A stretch of DNA of 64,000 nt from positions 248,001 to 312,000 of the forward strand of contig CAXXHF010000001.1 of assembly GCA_963669405.2 (NCBI GenBank), written 5' to 3'. Shown here piece after piece: positions 43,272 to 51,164 of the stretch (positions are counted from its first letter, which is position 1; every line of letters starts with the position of its first letter). Both the position numbers and the translations under genes were made by a program. The DNA is from Aureisphaera sp963669405. Its GTDB lineage: Bacteria; Bacteroidota; Bacteroidia; Flavobacteriales; Flavobacteriaceae. The notes under the pieces were generated by a model. That model did no database searches. It saw only the letters and a list, made by a program, of their open reading frames with translations, and had not been told where the DNA came from.

Positions 43272-44129
43272 TTAGAATACCATTTTTTCAATGGGACATA
43301 CCAAAATTCCTTGTGCTCCCAGTTCTTTTAATTGGTCAATCACTTTCCAAAATTCATCTTGTTTAATAACACTGTGTATACTACTCCAGTCCTCATTTGC
43401 TAAAGGAAGTATGGTAGGACTTTTCATTCCGGGTAAAATAGAAATGATTTCATCTAATCTATTATTGGGTGCATTGAGTAGTATGTAGCGATAACTTCTC
43501 CCTTTTAATACGGATTGAATGCGAAACCGAAGTCTATCCAAAATTTTAGTAGCATCATCAGATAATGTTGGCGAAACGGCCAATACAGCTTCGCTTTTCA
43601 TCATGACTTCCACTTCTTTCAAATTGTTCTTAAACAATGTGCTTCCGCTGCTTACAATGTCGCAAATGGCATCTGCAAGCCCAATGTTGGGTGCAATTTC
43701 CACACTTCCGTTAATGACATGCAGATCTGCAGAAACCCCTTTACTTTCCAAGTATTTCTGGGTGGTATTTGGGTAAGAAGTTGCTATTCGCTTTCCATTT
43801 AGGTCTTCGATGTTGTCATATTCGAAAATCTTTGAAACTGCTAAGGAAACACGGCACTTAGAAAATCCCAATTTTTCCGCTATATGAATATCCTCCCCTT
43901 TTTCAAACAAAATGTTTTCTCCAATAATGGCGCAGTCTACAACCCCATCTTTTAAGTATTGGGGGATATCCCCGTTTCTTAGGTAATAAATCTCTATGGG
44001 AAAGTTCTTGGCTTCTGCCTTTAATTGGTCTTTTCCATTATCTATGGAAACCCCAGCATCTTTTAGCAATTTCAAGGAATCCTCGTTAAGTCTTCCCGAT
44101 TTTTGCACTGCAATTTTTAATTTGGTCAT
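43272..44129 (-). CDS. hisG: ATP phosphoribosyltransferase, long form
   Basis: The 285-residue protein has the HisG catalytic domains (L-K-I-A-V-Q-K-S-G-R-L at the start, the E-I-A-P-N-I-G-L-A-D-A-I-C-D-I-V-S-S-G-S-T-L PRPP loop region) and a C-terminal ACT-like regulatory domain from about residue 210 (S-P-T-I-L-P-L, V-C-P-I-E-K-M). The long form needs no HisZ and is feedback-inhibited by histidine. It catalyses the first committed step and is the first structural gene after the leader peptide and attenuator. Confidence 0.95.
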   Translation of the reverse strand: MTKLKIAVQKSGRLNEDSLKLLKDAGVSIDNGKDQLKAEAKNFPIEIYYLRNGDIPQYLKDGVVDCAIIGENILFEKGEDIHIAEKLGFSKCRVSLAVSKIFEYDNIEDLNGKRIATSYPNTTQKYLESKGVSADLHVINGSVEIAPNIGLADAICDIVSSGSTLFKNNLKEVEVMMKSEAVLAVSPTLSDDATKILDRLRFRIQSVLKGRSYRYILLNAPNNRLDEIISILPGMKSPTILPLANEDWSSIHSVIKQDEFWKVIDQLKELGAQGILVCPIEKMVF

Positions 44130-44156
44130 CGTACTGTTATTATTTTAAAATTGGCG

Positions 44157-44190
44157 CATAAAAAAAACCCGCTTGAATACTCAAACGGGT
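44157..44190 (-). terminator. Attenuator terminator of the his operon
   Basis: On the minus strand CCCGTTTGA and TCAAGCGGG form a 9-base stem (one G·U) with a GTAT loop, followed by eight T. It lies between the leader peptide and hisG, 28 bases before the hisG ATG. Its place after a histidine-rich leader frame marks it as the transcription attenuator. Confidence 0.9.
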
Positions 44191-44222
44191 TTTTGATATG
44201 GTTAAATTACATATACAATCTA

Positions 44223-44279
44223 TCACCTCGCATGAGCCAGTCGTGATAAATGATGATGATGTAAGTTTTGAATTTTCAT
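44223..44279 (-). CDS. hisL: Histidine operon leader peptide (18 residues)
   Basis: The short frame starts at the ATG complement at 44277-44279 and ends at TGA 44223-44225. It codes M-K-I-Q-N-L-H-H-H-H-L-S-R-L-A-H-A-R, with four consecutive histidine codons (all CAT) and a fifth near the end. An intrinsic terminator follows about 30 bases later, before hisG. This is the classic layout for attenuation: when histidyl-tRNA is scarce the ribosome stalls at the His run and an alternative fold prevents the terminator. I did not derive the antiterminator fold. Confidence 0.92.
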   Translation of the reverse strand: MKIQNLHHHHLSRLAHAR

Positions 44280-44287
44280 TTCTAATA

Positions 44288-44295
44288 CAAACATA
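44288..44295 (-). promoter_or_regulatory. Candidate -7 box of the his operon
   Basis: TATGTTTG on the minus strand fits TAnnTTTG exactly and ends nine bases before the leader-peptide ATG. I see no convincing -33 TTG at the right distance. If used, the leader peptide would have almost no 5' untranslated region. Confidence 0.45.
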
Positions 44296-44363
44296 ATCAA
44301 AATTGTTTAGTGTCTTGTGAAAAATAGATTAATTTTTCGCTATTTAATGATCAATTAATTTAG

Positions 44364-44371
44364 TATGTTTG
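44364..44371 (+). promoter_or_regulatory. Candidate -7 box of the OmpA/HhH gene pair
   Basis: TATGTTTG fits TAnnTTTG exactly, 52 bases before the ATG at 44424. The -33 element is not clear. It is divergent from the his promoter about 75 bases away. Confidence 0.4.
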
Positions 44372-44423
44372 TTATGCTTTGAAACGCTTTTTCAACACCT
44401 ATAAAACAACCTAATTACCAAAA

Positions 44424-45425
44424 ATGAAGAATTTCTTGATCGCCTTTCTGGTCTTCCTGATATGGTCATTTTTTGGATTGTGGTTGTTTTCTGTTCTCGA
44501 TCCCATAAACAAACAGACCAAACCAACTACTGAAGTTGCCAGTAGCTTAATGAATGATACTACTGAGCAGATTGACGATGTTCCTCTTTTGGACGACTCT
44601 TTGGGTGTTTATGGAAAAGAAAAAGACACACTCAATTTAATTGAAAACGAAGAACATTCAAGTGATCGTATTGATCTGAATAAAGGATTGAAGGCAATTA
44701 CTCCAAGGAATGATATTATTTTTCTTTTCGATAAAGGCATTGGTTTCTATAAAAACAGCAGTGAAATTATCCTGGCAGAAGAAATCCGTGATTTTAATTA
44801 CAAGCTTAACACATACATCTTATCCCACCCTAATGAAGAATTACACATCTATTCTCTTTATAGTGCATCAGAAAATATAGAAACTCCAAACTTGGGGTTC
44901 CAAAGAGGGAAAAAAGTCGAACAATTACTATTAGAAACTGGAATACCCAGAGAAAAAATTGTCATTAAGCCTATTATACGGGAAATTGAATTTGCTGAAG
45001 ATTTAAAATTTGAAAACGGGATTTCTTTCGCATTCAGCCCTTTAGATGAAAAAAGGATTGCATCTGCCGTATTAAAACTACCAGAAAATAAAACTATTTA
45101 TCCAAAATTGATAAATAATGATATTTTTGTAAATAAAGACCTACAAGACTTACTTGAAGAAGTCAAACAATTAATGGCTACTAATCCAAGTCTAATTGTC
45201 GAGGTTGTTGGGCACACCGACAATATTGGAAATGCCAATGATAATTATCTTGTTGGATTAAAACATGCCAGACAAGTACGTTGGTACCTGGTCACTAAAG
45301 GTAATTTGGATAAAAAGAAAGTCATTGCCCGTTCTGAAGGAGAATCCAAGTCCATTGCGAGCAATAAAACAGAAAGAGGCCGTTTTTTAAATAGAAGAAT
45401 AGAAATTAAGTACAGTTCAAATTAA
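44424..45425 (+). CDS. Membrane-anchored protein with two OmpA-like domains
   Basis: The 333-residue protein has an N-terminal membrane anchor at about 3-24 (F-L-I-A-F-L-V-F-L-I-W-S-F-F-G-L-W) with no lipobox, so it is probably held in the inner membrane facing the periplasm. A linker of about 70 residues is followed by a degenerate OmpA-like domain (I-I-F-L-F-D-K-G-I-G-F-Y ... R-G-K-K-V-E-Q-L-L) and a complete one at the C-terminus (V-V-G-H-T-D-N-I-G, G-L-K-H-A-R-Q-V, R-F-L-N-R-R-I-E-I). Its stop overlaps the next start (TAATG), so it is made together with the helix-hairpin-helix protein. Confidence 0.82.
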   Translation: MKNFLIAFLVFLIWSFFGLWLFSVLDPINKQTKPTTEVASSLMNDTTEQIDDVPLLDDSLGVYGKEKDTLNLIENEEHSSDRIDLNKGLKAITPRNDIIFLFDKGIGFYKNSSEIILAEEIRDFNYKLNTYILSHPNEELHIYSLYSASENIETPNLGFQRGKKVEQLLLETGIPREKIVIKPIIREIEFAEDLKFENGISFAFSPLDEKRIASAVLKLPENKTIYPKLINNDIFVNKDLQDLLEEVKQLMATNPSLIVEVVGHTDNIGNANDNYLVGLKHARQVRWYLVTKGNLDKKKVIARSEGESKSIASNKTERGRFLNRRIEIKYSSN

Positions 45426-46018
45426 TGGATCAACTTACAGAATTTGTAAACCAATTACCTGATTATATCGGGGTGTTTCTCTTGATGTTAAGCACCTTCA
45501 TAATTGGTTACTTTTCTGCATGGAGTATGCAACGATCCAAATACCTGAAAGATCTTCGAAAGATCAGTAAGAAATCTGAAAGAACTAAACTGGCTCGTGA
45601 CGAAAAGGACATTGATGTCATTTTTACCGAAATTAAACCCAAAATCATTGAAGTTGTAAAAGAAACCCAAGAAGAACTTCAAAGTGACATAGAAGAATCT
45701 CCTTCTGTATCCATAACTCCAGAAGATATAGTTCAAAAAGCAAGAACTAGCTATATAACCTATACCCGAAACAAACCAGAACTCAACTTCGATAATTTCG
45801 GTATGGCAGAAACATCCGAAAAGCAAGATCTTACAAGGATAAACGGTATAGGCCCCTATATTGAACAAAAACTTAATGAAATAGGCATCTACAACTATCA
45901 GCAAATTAGCCGATTTAAGGATGAAGATATACGTGTGCTTACTGAGTTAATCGATTTCTTTCCGGGACGAATTGAACGGGATGATTGGGTTGGTCAGGCA
46001 GAAAGCCTTAAAGATTAA
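45425..46018 (+). CDS. Membrane-anchored helix-hairpin-helix domain protein
   Basis: The 197-residue protein has one membrane helix at about 14-32 (I-G-V-F-L-L-M-L-S-T-F-I-I-G-Y-F), a basic and then acidic linker, and a C-terminal domain of about 60 residues with T-R-I-N-G-I-G-P-Y-I-E-Q-K-L-N-E-I-G-I-Y-N-Y-Q-Q-I. That domain is the helix-hairpin-helix type seen at the end of some ribosomal-protein L21 and NuoE-like entries and in COG3743. Such folds bind DNA or proteins. Coupling to a double OmpA protein by start-stop overlap suggests a shared complex at the inner membrane (inference). A symporter gene follows after 11 bases. Confidence 0.8.
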   Translation: MDQLTEFVNQLPDYIGVFLLMLSTFIIGYFSAWSMQRSKYLKDLRKISKKSERTKLARDEKDIDVIFTEIKPKIIEVVKETQEELQSDIEESPSVSITPEDIVQKARTSYITYTRNKPELNFDNFGMAETSEKQDLTRINGIGPYIEQKLNEIGIYNYQQISRFKDEDIRVLTELIDFFPGRIERDDWVGQAESLKD

Positions 46019-46029
46019 TAATTCTTATT

Positions 46030-47781
46030 ATGCAACTAGCTTCCCTTGATTGGATCTTCATTATTTCATTTTTTGTCATATTTCTTATTATTGGTATTCT
46101 AGTATCGAAGAGATCAGGAAAAGACACCAAAGAGTTTTTCCTTTCTGGGCAAAATATGCCTTGGTGGTTATTGGGTATCTCTATGGTTGCTACAACCTTT
46201 TCTGCAGATACACCTAACTTGGTTACTGATATCGTTAGACAAAACGGAATTTCAGGAAACTGGGTATGGTGGGCATTCCTCCTTACTGGTATGCTTACCG
46301 TTTTTGTATATGCCAAACTTTGGAGAAGATCTAAGGTCTTGACCGACTTGGAATTCTACGAAATGAGATATAGTGGTAAAGAAGCCGCTTTTTTAAGGGG
46401 CTTTAGAGCATTGTATTTAGGAGTTTTCTTCAATGTAATGATTATGGCTGCCGTATGTTTGGCTGCTATTAAAATTGGAGGAATATTATTCGATTTAGAA
46501 CCTTGGCAATCTGTTGTATATGCTTCCATTATTACTGTGTTGTATAGTTCCATTGGAGGACTTCGGGGTGTAATATTCACAGACTTTCTACAGTTTATTG
46601 TTGCTATGATCGGTTCAGTATGGGCTGCCTACTATATTATTAACATGCCAGAAATTGGTGGGCTTGAAAACCTGCTGCAACACGAAAACGTATCTGATAA
46701 ATTGAATTTCCTTCCAGATTTCAGTGATTCAAAAAGTTTGCTTACACTTCTTATTATTCCTATAGCAGTACAATGGTGGAGTGTTTGGTATCCAGGAGCA
46801 GAACCCGGTGGTGGTGGATACATTGCGCAACGCATGCTTTCTGCAAAAGATGAAAAAAATGCTATTGGCGCCACCCTCCTATTTAACATTGCTCACTATG
46901 CACTGCGCCCATGGCCTTGGATTTTGATTGCCTTGGCGTCTTTGGTATTGTATCCTCAGCTTTCTGATATCTCTGCACAATTTCCTAAAGCAACCATTGG
47001 ACATGACTTAGGGTATTCTGCTATGCTTACCCATTTACCAAACGGTTTATTAGGATTGGTAGTAGCATCACTTATCGCCGCCTTTATGAGTACAATCTCT
47101 ACCCACCTAAACTGGGGTTCTTCATATATAGCATTGGATTTTTATAAGCGTTTTGTGAAACCATCGGCTTCAGAAAAGCAATTGGTTTCTATTGGAAGAC
47201 TTTCTACGGTAGTATTGATGATTTTGGCAGCATTGCTTGCACTTCAATTTGAAAGTGCCTTAGACACCTTCAACATCCTATTGCAAATTGGTGCAGGAAC
47301 TGGGCTTATATTCATTCTTAGATGGTTTTGGTGGCGTATTAATGCATATAGTGAAATTACTGGTATGGTGGTATCGTTTGTGCTGGCCTTAGTATTCGAA
47401 TTCTGGGATATGGGATTAGAAAGCCACGAAAAGTTGGTGTTAGGGGTTCTACTTACCTCCATTTCATGGATTACTGTCACTTTAATAACCAAACCAACAG
47501 ACACCAAGCATTTGGCAAAATTCTACAACATCATAACTCCCTATGGTAAGGGTTGGAAAGGATTCAAAAAAATAGCATCCACTCAAGACATCACTCTAAA
47601 AAAATCACACGATCACTTTACCATAGATCTTGCTTCGATGCTTTTAGGTGTTGTTTTTGTTTATACGGCACTATTTGGTGTAGGATATATAATTTATGGA
47701 AATTGGACCGGAGCTATTATATTATTTGGAATTGCTGCACTTTCCGGTTGGTTAATTTTTAAATTCTGGAAACAAAAATAG
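46030..47781 (+). CDS. Sodium:solute symporter (SSS family)
   Basis: The 583-residue protein has about 13-14 membrane helices and the family signs: K-D-T-K-E-F-F-L-S-G-Q-N-M-P-W-W at the first loop, A-T-T-F-S-A-D-T-P, Y-S-S-I-G-G-L-R-G-V and the sodium-site helix A-A-F-M-S-T-I-S-T-H-L-N-W-G. It imports a solute with sodium ions; the substrate (sugar, amino acid or other) cannot be read. It starts 11 bases after the helix-hairpin-helix gene and may share its transcript. Confidence 0.92.
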   Translation: MQLASLDWIFIISFFVIFLIIGILVSKRSGKDTKEFFLSGQNMPWWLLGISMVATTFSADTPNLVTDIVRQNGISGNWVWWAFLLTGMLTVFVYAKLWRRSKVLTDLEFYEMRYSGKEAAFLRGFRALYLGVFFNVMIMAAVCLAAIKIGGILFDLEPWQSVVYASIITVLYSSIGGLRGVIFTDFLQFIVAMIGSVWAAYYIINMPEIGGLENLLQHENVSDKLNFLPDFSDSKSLLTLLIIPIAVQWWSVWYPGAEPGGGGYIAQRMLSAKDEKNAIGATLLFNIAHYALRPWPWILIALASLVLYPQLSDISAQFPKATIGHDLGYSAMLTHLPNGLLGLVVASLIAAFMSTISTHLNWGSSYIALDFYKRFVKPSASEKQLVSIGRLSTVVLMILAALLALQFESALDTFNILLQIGAGTGLIFILRWFWWRINAYSEITGMVVSFVLALVFEFWDMGLESHEKLVLGVLLTSISWITVTLITKPTDTKHLAKFYNIITPYGKGWKGFKKIASTQDITLKKSHDHFTIDLASMLLGVVFVYTALFGVGYIIYGNWTGAIILFGIAALSGWLIFKFWKQK

Positions 47782-47853
47782 AGAAGGGAAATCTCACTGT
47801 CTTATCCGCGGAAGACAAAAGACCTTGCTACCATAAATTTGAAAATTGGGTAT

Positions 47854-47879
47854 AAAAAAAGCGGGAGTTAAACTCCCGC
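47854..47879 (-). terminator. Terminator of the outer-membrane protein gene
   Basis: GCGGGAG and CTCCCGC form a 7-base stem with a TTAAA loop. On the minus strand it is followed by seven T. It ends the transcript of the gene at 47901-48434. Confidence 0.85.
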
Positions 47880-47900
47880 TCTATTATTTATTTTTGGCTC

Positions 47901-48434
47901 TTAGTTAAAGAAAACGTTGAAACCGATGTTCACTCCAAATACGTTGAAGTCACCATCTCCAGCATCTTCGTTCATTCCAAGTCCATAACGAATTCCTGGT
48001 TCAATGCTAACATTGTCAGCTACAAACCAAGCATACCCTCCTTGAATTCCTATCCAAAGTGGTGAAACATCGTTACCAGAAGAACCGTTTGCATCTACTG
48101 CAACAGGAAACTGACCGGCGATATAGTATTTACCACCAACTTTCCAATTAAAAGTTCCATCAATTCCATCTACTCCAGCATCTCCATAACCAAGACCCGC
48201 TTTAAGAGCAAGGTCATCTAGGATAAAATATCCTACTTCACCACCTAAAGAGTAGGCAGTGTTACCATCAATTAAACGAAGTGAAAAACCAGTGTTAGAA
48301 GTTGAAGACTCACCAAATCCAGTGTTTACTTCAATTACTATAGCACCTTGATCTGTGGCACCTCCGCCTCCATCCTGCGCATAGGATGTTAATCCGAATA
48401 CTGCTAACGCAGCTGTTAATAGTAGTCTTTTCAT
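47901..48434 (-). CDS. Outer-membrane beta-barrel protein
   Basis: The 177-residue protein has a signal peptide (M-K-R-L-L-L-T-A-A-L-A-V-F-G-L-T-S-Y-A-Q) and alternating strands with a terminal aromatic residue (G-F-N-V-F-F-N), as in small eight-stranded barrels. Strand pairs include Y-S-L-G-G-E-V-G-Y-F and L-K-A-G-L-G-Y-G. Function unknown. It is followed on the map by a second barrel gene at 48595-49155 on the same strand, with its own terminator between them. Confidence 0.8.
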   Translation of the reverse strand: MKRLLLTAALAVFGLTSYAQDGGGGATDQGAIVIEVNTGFGESSTSNTGFSLRLIDGNTAYSLGGEVGYFILDDLALKAGLGYGDAGVDGIDGTFNWKVGGKYYIAGQFPVAVDANGSSGNDVSPLWIGIQGGYAWFVADNVSIEPGIRYGLGMNEDAGDGDFNVFGVNIGFNVFFN

Positions 48435-48549
48435 AATTGTTTAGTTTGATTAATGGGACGAAACTATGAAATATTTTTTTAACATTTATACAGGAAAAAC
48501 CCCTTTTTTTTCGATTAGCGGTTATATAACACTGATAATCAGACAAAAA

Positions 48550-48573
48550 AAAGAGGTGCAAAAGCACCTCTTT
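48550..48573 (-). terminator. Terminator after the porin-family gene
   Basis: GAGGTGC and GCACCTC form a 7-base stem, extended by A-T pairs, with an AAAA loop. On the minus strand it is followed by a T-run. It lies 22 bases after the stop of the gene at 48595-49155. Confidence 0.88.
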
Positions 48574-48594
48574 TTCATGAATATTGATGATTTT

Positions 48595-49155
48595 TTATAG
48601 GAAAGAATAACCTACAGAGAGTGTAATTACACTATTCTTACCAGGCTCTACCGTAACAACACTTTGGGTGCTTTTCAATACATCAGAAAGACCAAAGTTA
48701 TATCGTCCATCTATTCGAATTCCCATAGGAAGGTCAATTCCAGCACCTACTACTCCCGAAACATCAGCAGTTTCAGCTTCTGCTAAATTTTGAAGTACAT
48801 CCTTAATATTATCATCTACCACAAAACCAAATTGAGGTCCGGCATGAATGTGAAGGCTCTCTGTTACAAAGTACTTAAGGACAACAGGAATGTTTACATA
48901 ATTAAGATCAATCTTGCCTAATTCGGGGCTATCCGCTCCTTGTTGTGAATACAACAAATCTCCCTGTACCCCAAGTTTATCTCCTAGTTTAACTCCTGCA
49001 AAGGCACCAAAAACAAAACCAGTTCTATTGTCAAGCCCAGATGCATCAGTAATATTTGCAAAATTCACTCCAGCTTTGATCCCTAGATCCAGTCCTTGGG
49101 AAAATGCAGCTGTTGAAATTAAAAGCGCCATAATGGCGATTGCTAATCTTTTCAT
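48595..49155 (-). CDS. Porin-family outer-membrane beta-barrel protein
   Basis: The 186-residue protein has a signal peptide (cleaved after A-F-S-Q, near residue 20), then the PF13568-type barrel pattern: L-G-I-K-A-G-V-N-F-A-N-I-T, F-V-F-G-A-F-A-G-V-K-L-G, G-V-Q-G-D-L-L-Y-S-Q-Q-G and the C-terminal I-T-L-S-V-G-Y-S-F-L. It may be a small channel or structural barrel. It is divergent from xerD across 94 bases. Confidence 0.85.
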   Translation of the reverse strand: MKRLAIAIMALLISTAAFSQGLDLGIKAGVNFANITDASGLDNRTGFVFGAFAGVKLGDKLGVQGDLLYSQQGADSPELGKIDLNYVNIPVVLKYFVTESLHIHAGPQFGFVVDDNIKDVLQNLAEAETADVSGVVGAGIDLPMGIRIDGRYNFGLSDVLKSTQSVVTVEPGKNSVITLSVGYSFL

Positions 49156-49249
49156 AAAGAATGTGTTTAGTTAATTTATGTAAAATTACAACGATTTTTT
49201 ATAGGTTCTTATTTCAACTTCATTTTTTTAGAATATATTTAAGTATCAA

Positions 49250-50149
49250 ATGAAATGGTCACGAGCACTTAAAGATTACAGGGATTATCTCCATATAGAA
49301 AGAGGGTTGTCCCAAAATTCTATTGCCAATTATACATTTGATATTCAAAAGCTAATAGATTGGCTTGATGCCCATGAAATCCAAGATTCTCCAATACTTA
49401 TTTCAGAAAAGACCATTCAAGAGTTCATTTATCAAATAGCCAAAGAAGTTACTCCCCGATCCCAGAGTCGGATCATTTCAGGCTTACGAGGGTTTTTTAA
49501 CTACCTTATTTTTGAAGAATACCGAAAAACTAACCCGTTAGAACTTATAGAAGCTCCCAAACTGGGTAGAAAACTACCAGACACCTTATCACTGGCCGAG
49601 ATAAATGATATTATCTCCCAAATTGATCTTTCAAAGCCACAAGGAGAGAGAAACCGTGCCATACTCGAAATACTATACAGTTGTGGTTTACGTGTATCAG
49701 AGGCTACTCAATTAAAAATTTCGGATCTTTTTTTTGACGAAGGCTTTATTCGGGTAACGGGCAAAGGAGACAAACAACGTTTTGTCCCCATTGCGGGTCA
49801 AGCAATGAAGTATATTAAAATCTATCAAAATGAAGTTAGGGTAAAACAGGATATTCCATCAGAGTTTACAGATTTCTTGTTTCTTAATCGCAGAGGGAAA
49901 CCCCTCACAAGAGCCATGATATTTACCGTTATCAAAGGATTAACAGAAAAAGCTGGAATACGGAAAAAAGTAAGCCCGCACACCTTTAGGCATTCTTTTG
50001 CTACGCATTTGCTAGAACGAGGGGCAGATTTACGTGCCATACAGCAAATGCTTGGACACGAAAGCATTACCACCACTGAGATTTATACCCATATAGACAC
50101 TTCCCATTTGGCCTCAGTTATTGAAAAATACCACCCACGAAACAACTAG
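49250..50149 (+). CDS. xerD: Site-specific tyrosine recombinase XerD
   Basis: The 299-residue protein has the SAM-like core-binding domain (R-G-L-S-Q-N-S-I-A-N-Y near 20-30) and the catalytic domain with Arg in S-C-G-L-R-V-S-E, the beta-hairpin Lys in G-K-G-D-K-Q-R-F-V-P, H-T-F-R-H-S-F-A-T-H, G-H-E-S-I-T-T-T and the nucleophile Tyr in T-E-I-Y-T-H-I. The full length and central motifs fit the housekeeping XerC/D enzyme that resolves chromosome dimers at dif rather than a phage integrase. No dif site or flanking repeats are seen here. Confidence 0.92.
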   Translation: MKWSRALKDYRDYLHIERGLSQNSIANYTFDIQKLIDWLDAHEIQDSPILISEKTIQEFIYQIAKEVTPRSQSRIISGLRGFFNYLIFEEYRKTNPLELIEAPKLGRKLPDTLSLAEINDIISQIDLSKPQGERNRAILEILYSCGLRVSEATQLKISDLFFDEGFIRVTGKGDKQRFVPIAGQAMKYIKIYQNEVRVKQDIPSEFTDFLFLNRRGKPLTRAMIFTVIKGLTEKAGIRKKVSPHTFRHSFATHLLERGADLRAIQQMLGHESITTTEIYTHIDTSHLASVIEKYHPRNN

Positions 50150-50207
50150 ACTATTCCTTTCAGACTATTTCAAATCTTTGTATTTTCATACATCCAATCA
50201 TAAAGCC

Positions 50208-51155
50208 ATGAAAACACTTACATTTAACAACGGAGATACGTTCCATGCTATAGGTCTTGGAACATGGAAAGCCACAGGACAGGAACTAAAAAACGCTCTT
50301 AGATATGCCATAGATGCTGGATATAGACATATAGACACAGCGGCTGTCTATGGAAATGAAGCAGAAATTGGCGAGGTACTTCAATCAATTTTTAATGAAG
50401 GTACAATTTCAAGAGAAGATCTTTTCATCACTTCCAAACTCTGGAATGATTCACATCATTCAGAATCAGTGATTCCAGCTTTACAGGATTCCTTAGAAAA
50501 GTTATGTTTGGATTATCTGGATTTATACCTCATACATTGGCCAGTCGCTTTTCAAAAAGGAATTGGATTTCCACAGGCTCCTGAAGATTACATTCCTTTG
50601 GAAAAACTCCCTATTTCTGAAACATGGAAGTCTATGGAAGCAGCCAAACAACAAGGATTGGCAAGGCATATTGGTGTTTCTAACTTTAGTGTAAAAAAGC
50701 TGAAAGATCTAGTGGCAAACTCACAAGAACAACCTGAAATGAATCAGGTAGAAATGCATCCGCTATTGCAACAACCCAATTTGGTCAATTATTGTAAGGA
50801 ACAAGGAATACTTCTTACCGCTTACTCTCCATTGGGATCTGGAGATCGGACAGCCGCAATGAAAGCAGATAACGAACCTAATTTATTTGAAATCCCGACT
50901 ATTAAGACTATTGCTCAAAAATATGGTGTTCATCCCGCCAGTGTTCTTATTAATTGGCACACGACAAGAGATACTGCCGTCATCCCAAAGTCTACAACAC
51001 AAAAGAATATTGTAAGTAATTTTGAATCTAATAACTTGACTTTGGATGCTTCTGATTTGGAACAGATAAAATCACTGGACCGTAATTATCGGTTTATTAA
51101 TGGCAAATTCTTCGAAATGCCGGGTAGTGGCTATTCCAATATTTATGACGAATAA
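50208..51155 (+). CDS. Aldo/keto reductase
   Basis: I use the ATG at 50208, since the longer frame from 50121 overlaps xerD and adds no family sequence. The 315-residue protein has the AKR catalytic set: D-T-A-A-V-Y-G-N-E with Asp and Tyr, the Lys in I-T-S-K-L-W-N-D, and L-I-H-W-P with His. The NADPH site I-P-K-S-T-T is near the C-terminus. It reduces aldehydes or sugars; substrate unknown. Confidence 0.92.
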   Translation: MKTLTFNNGDTFHAIGLGTWKATGQELKNALRYAIDAGYRHIDTAAVYGNEAEIGEVLQSIFNEGTISREDLFITSKLWNDSHHSESVIPALQDSLEKLCLDYLDLYLIHWPVAFQKGIGFPQAPEDYIPLEKLPISETWKSMEAAKQQGLARHIGVSNFSVKKLKDLVANSQEQPEMNQVEMHPLLQQPNLVNYCKEQGILLTAYSPLGSGDRTAAMKADNEPNLFEIPTIKTIAQKYGVHPASVLINWHTTRDTAVIPKSTTQKNIVSNFESNNLTLDASDLEQIKSLDRNYRFINGKFFEMPGSGYSNIYDE

Positions 51156-51164
51156 CGTATTCTA

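Noticed and set aside
49250..50149. Integrase of a mobile element
   Set aside because: The length and motifs are those of housekeeping XerD; no flanking repeats, tRNA or phage genes are seen.
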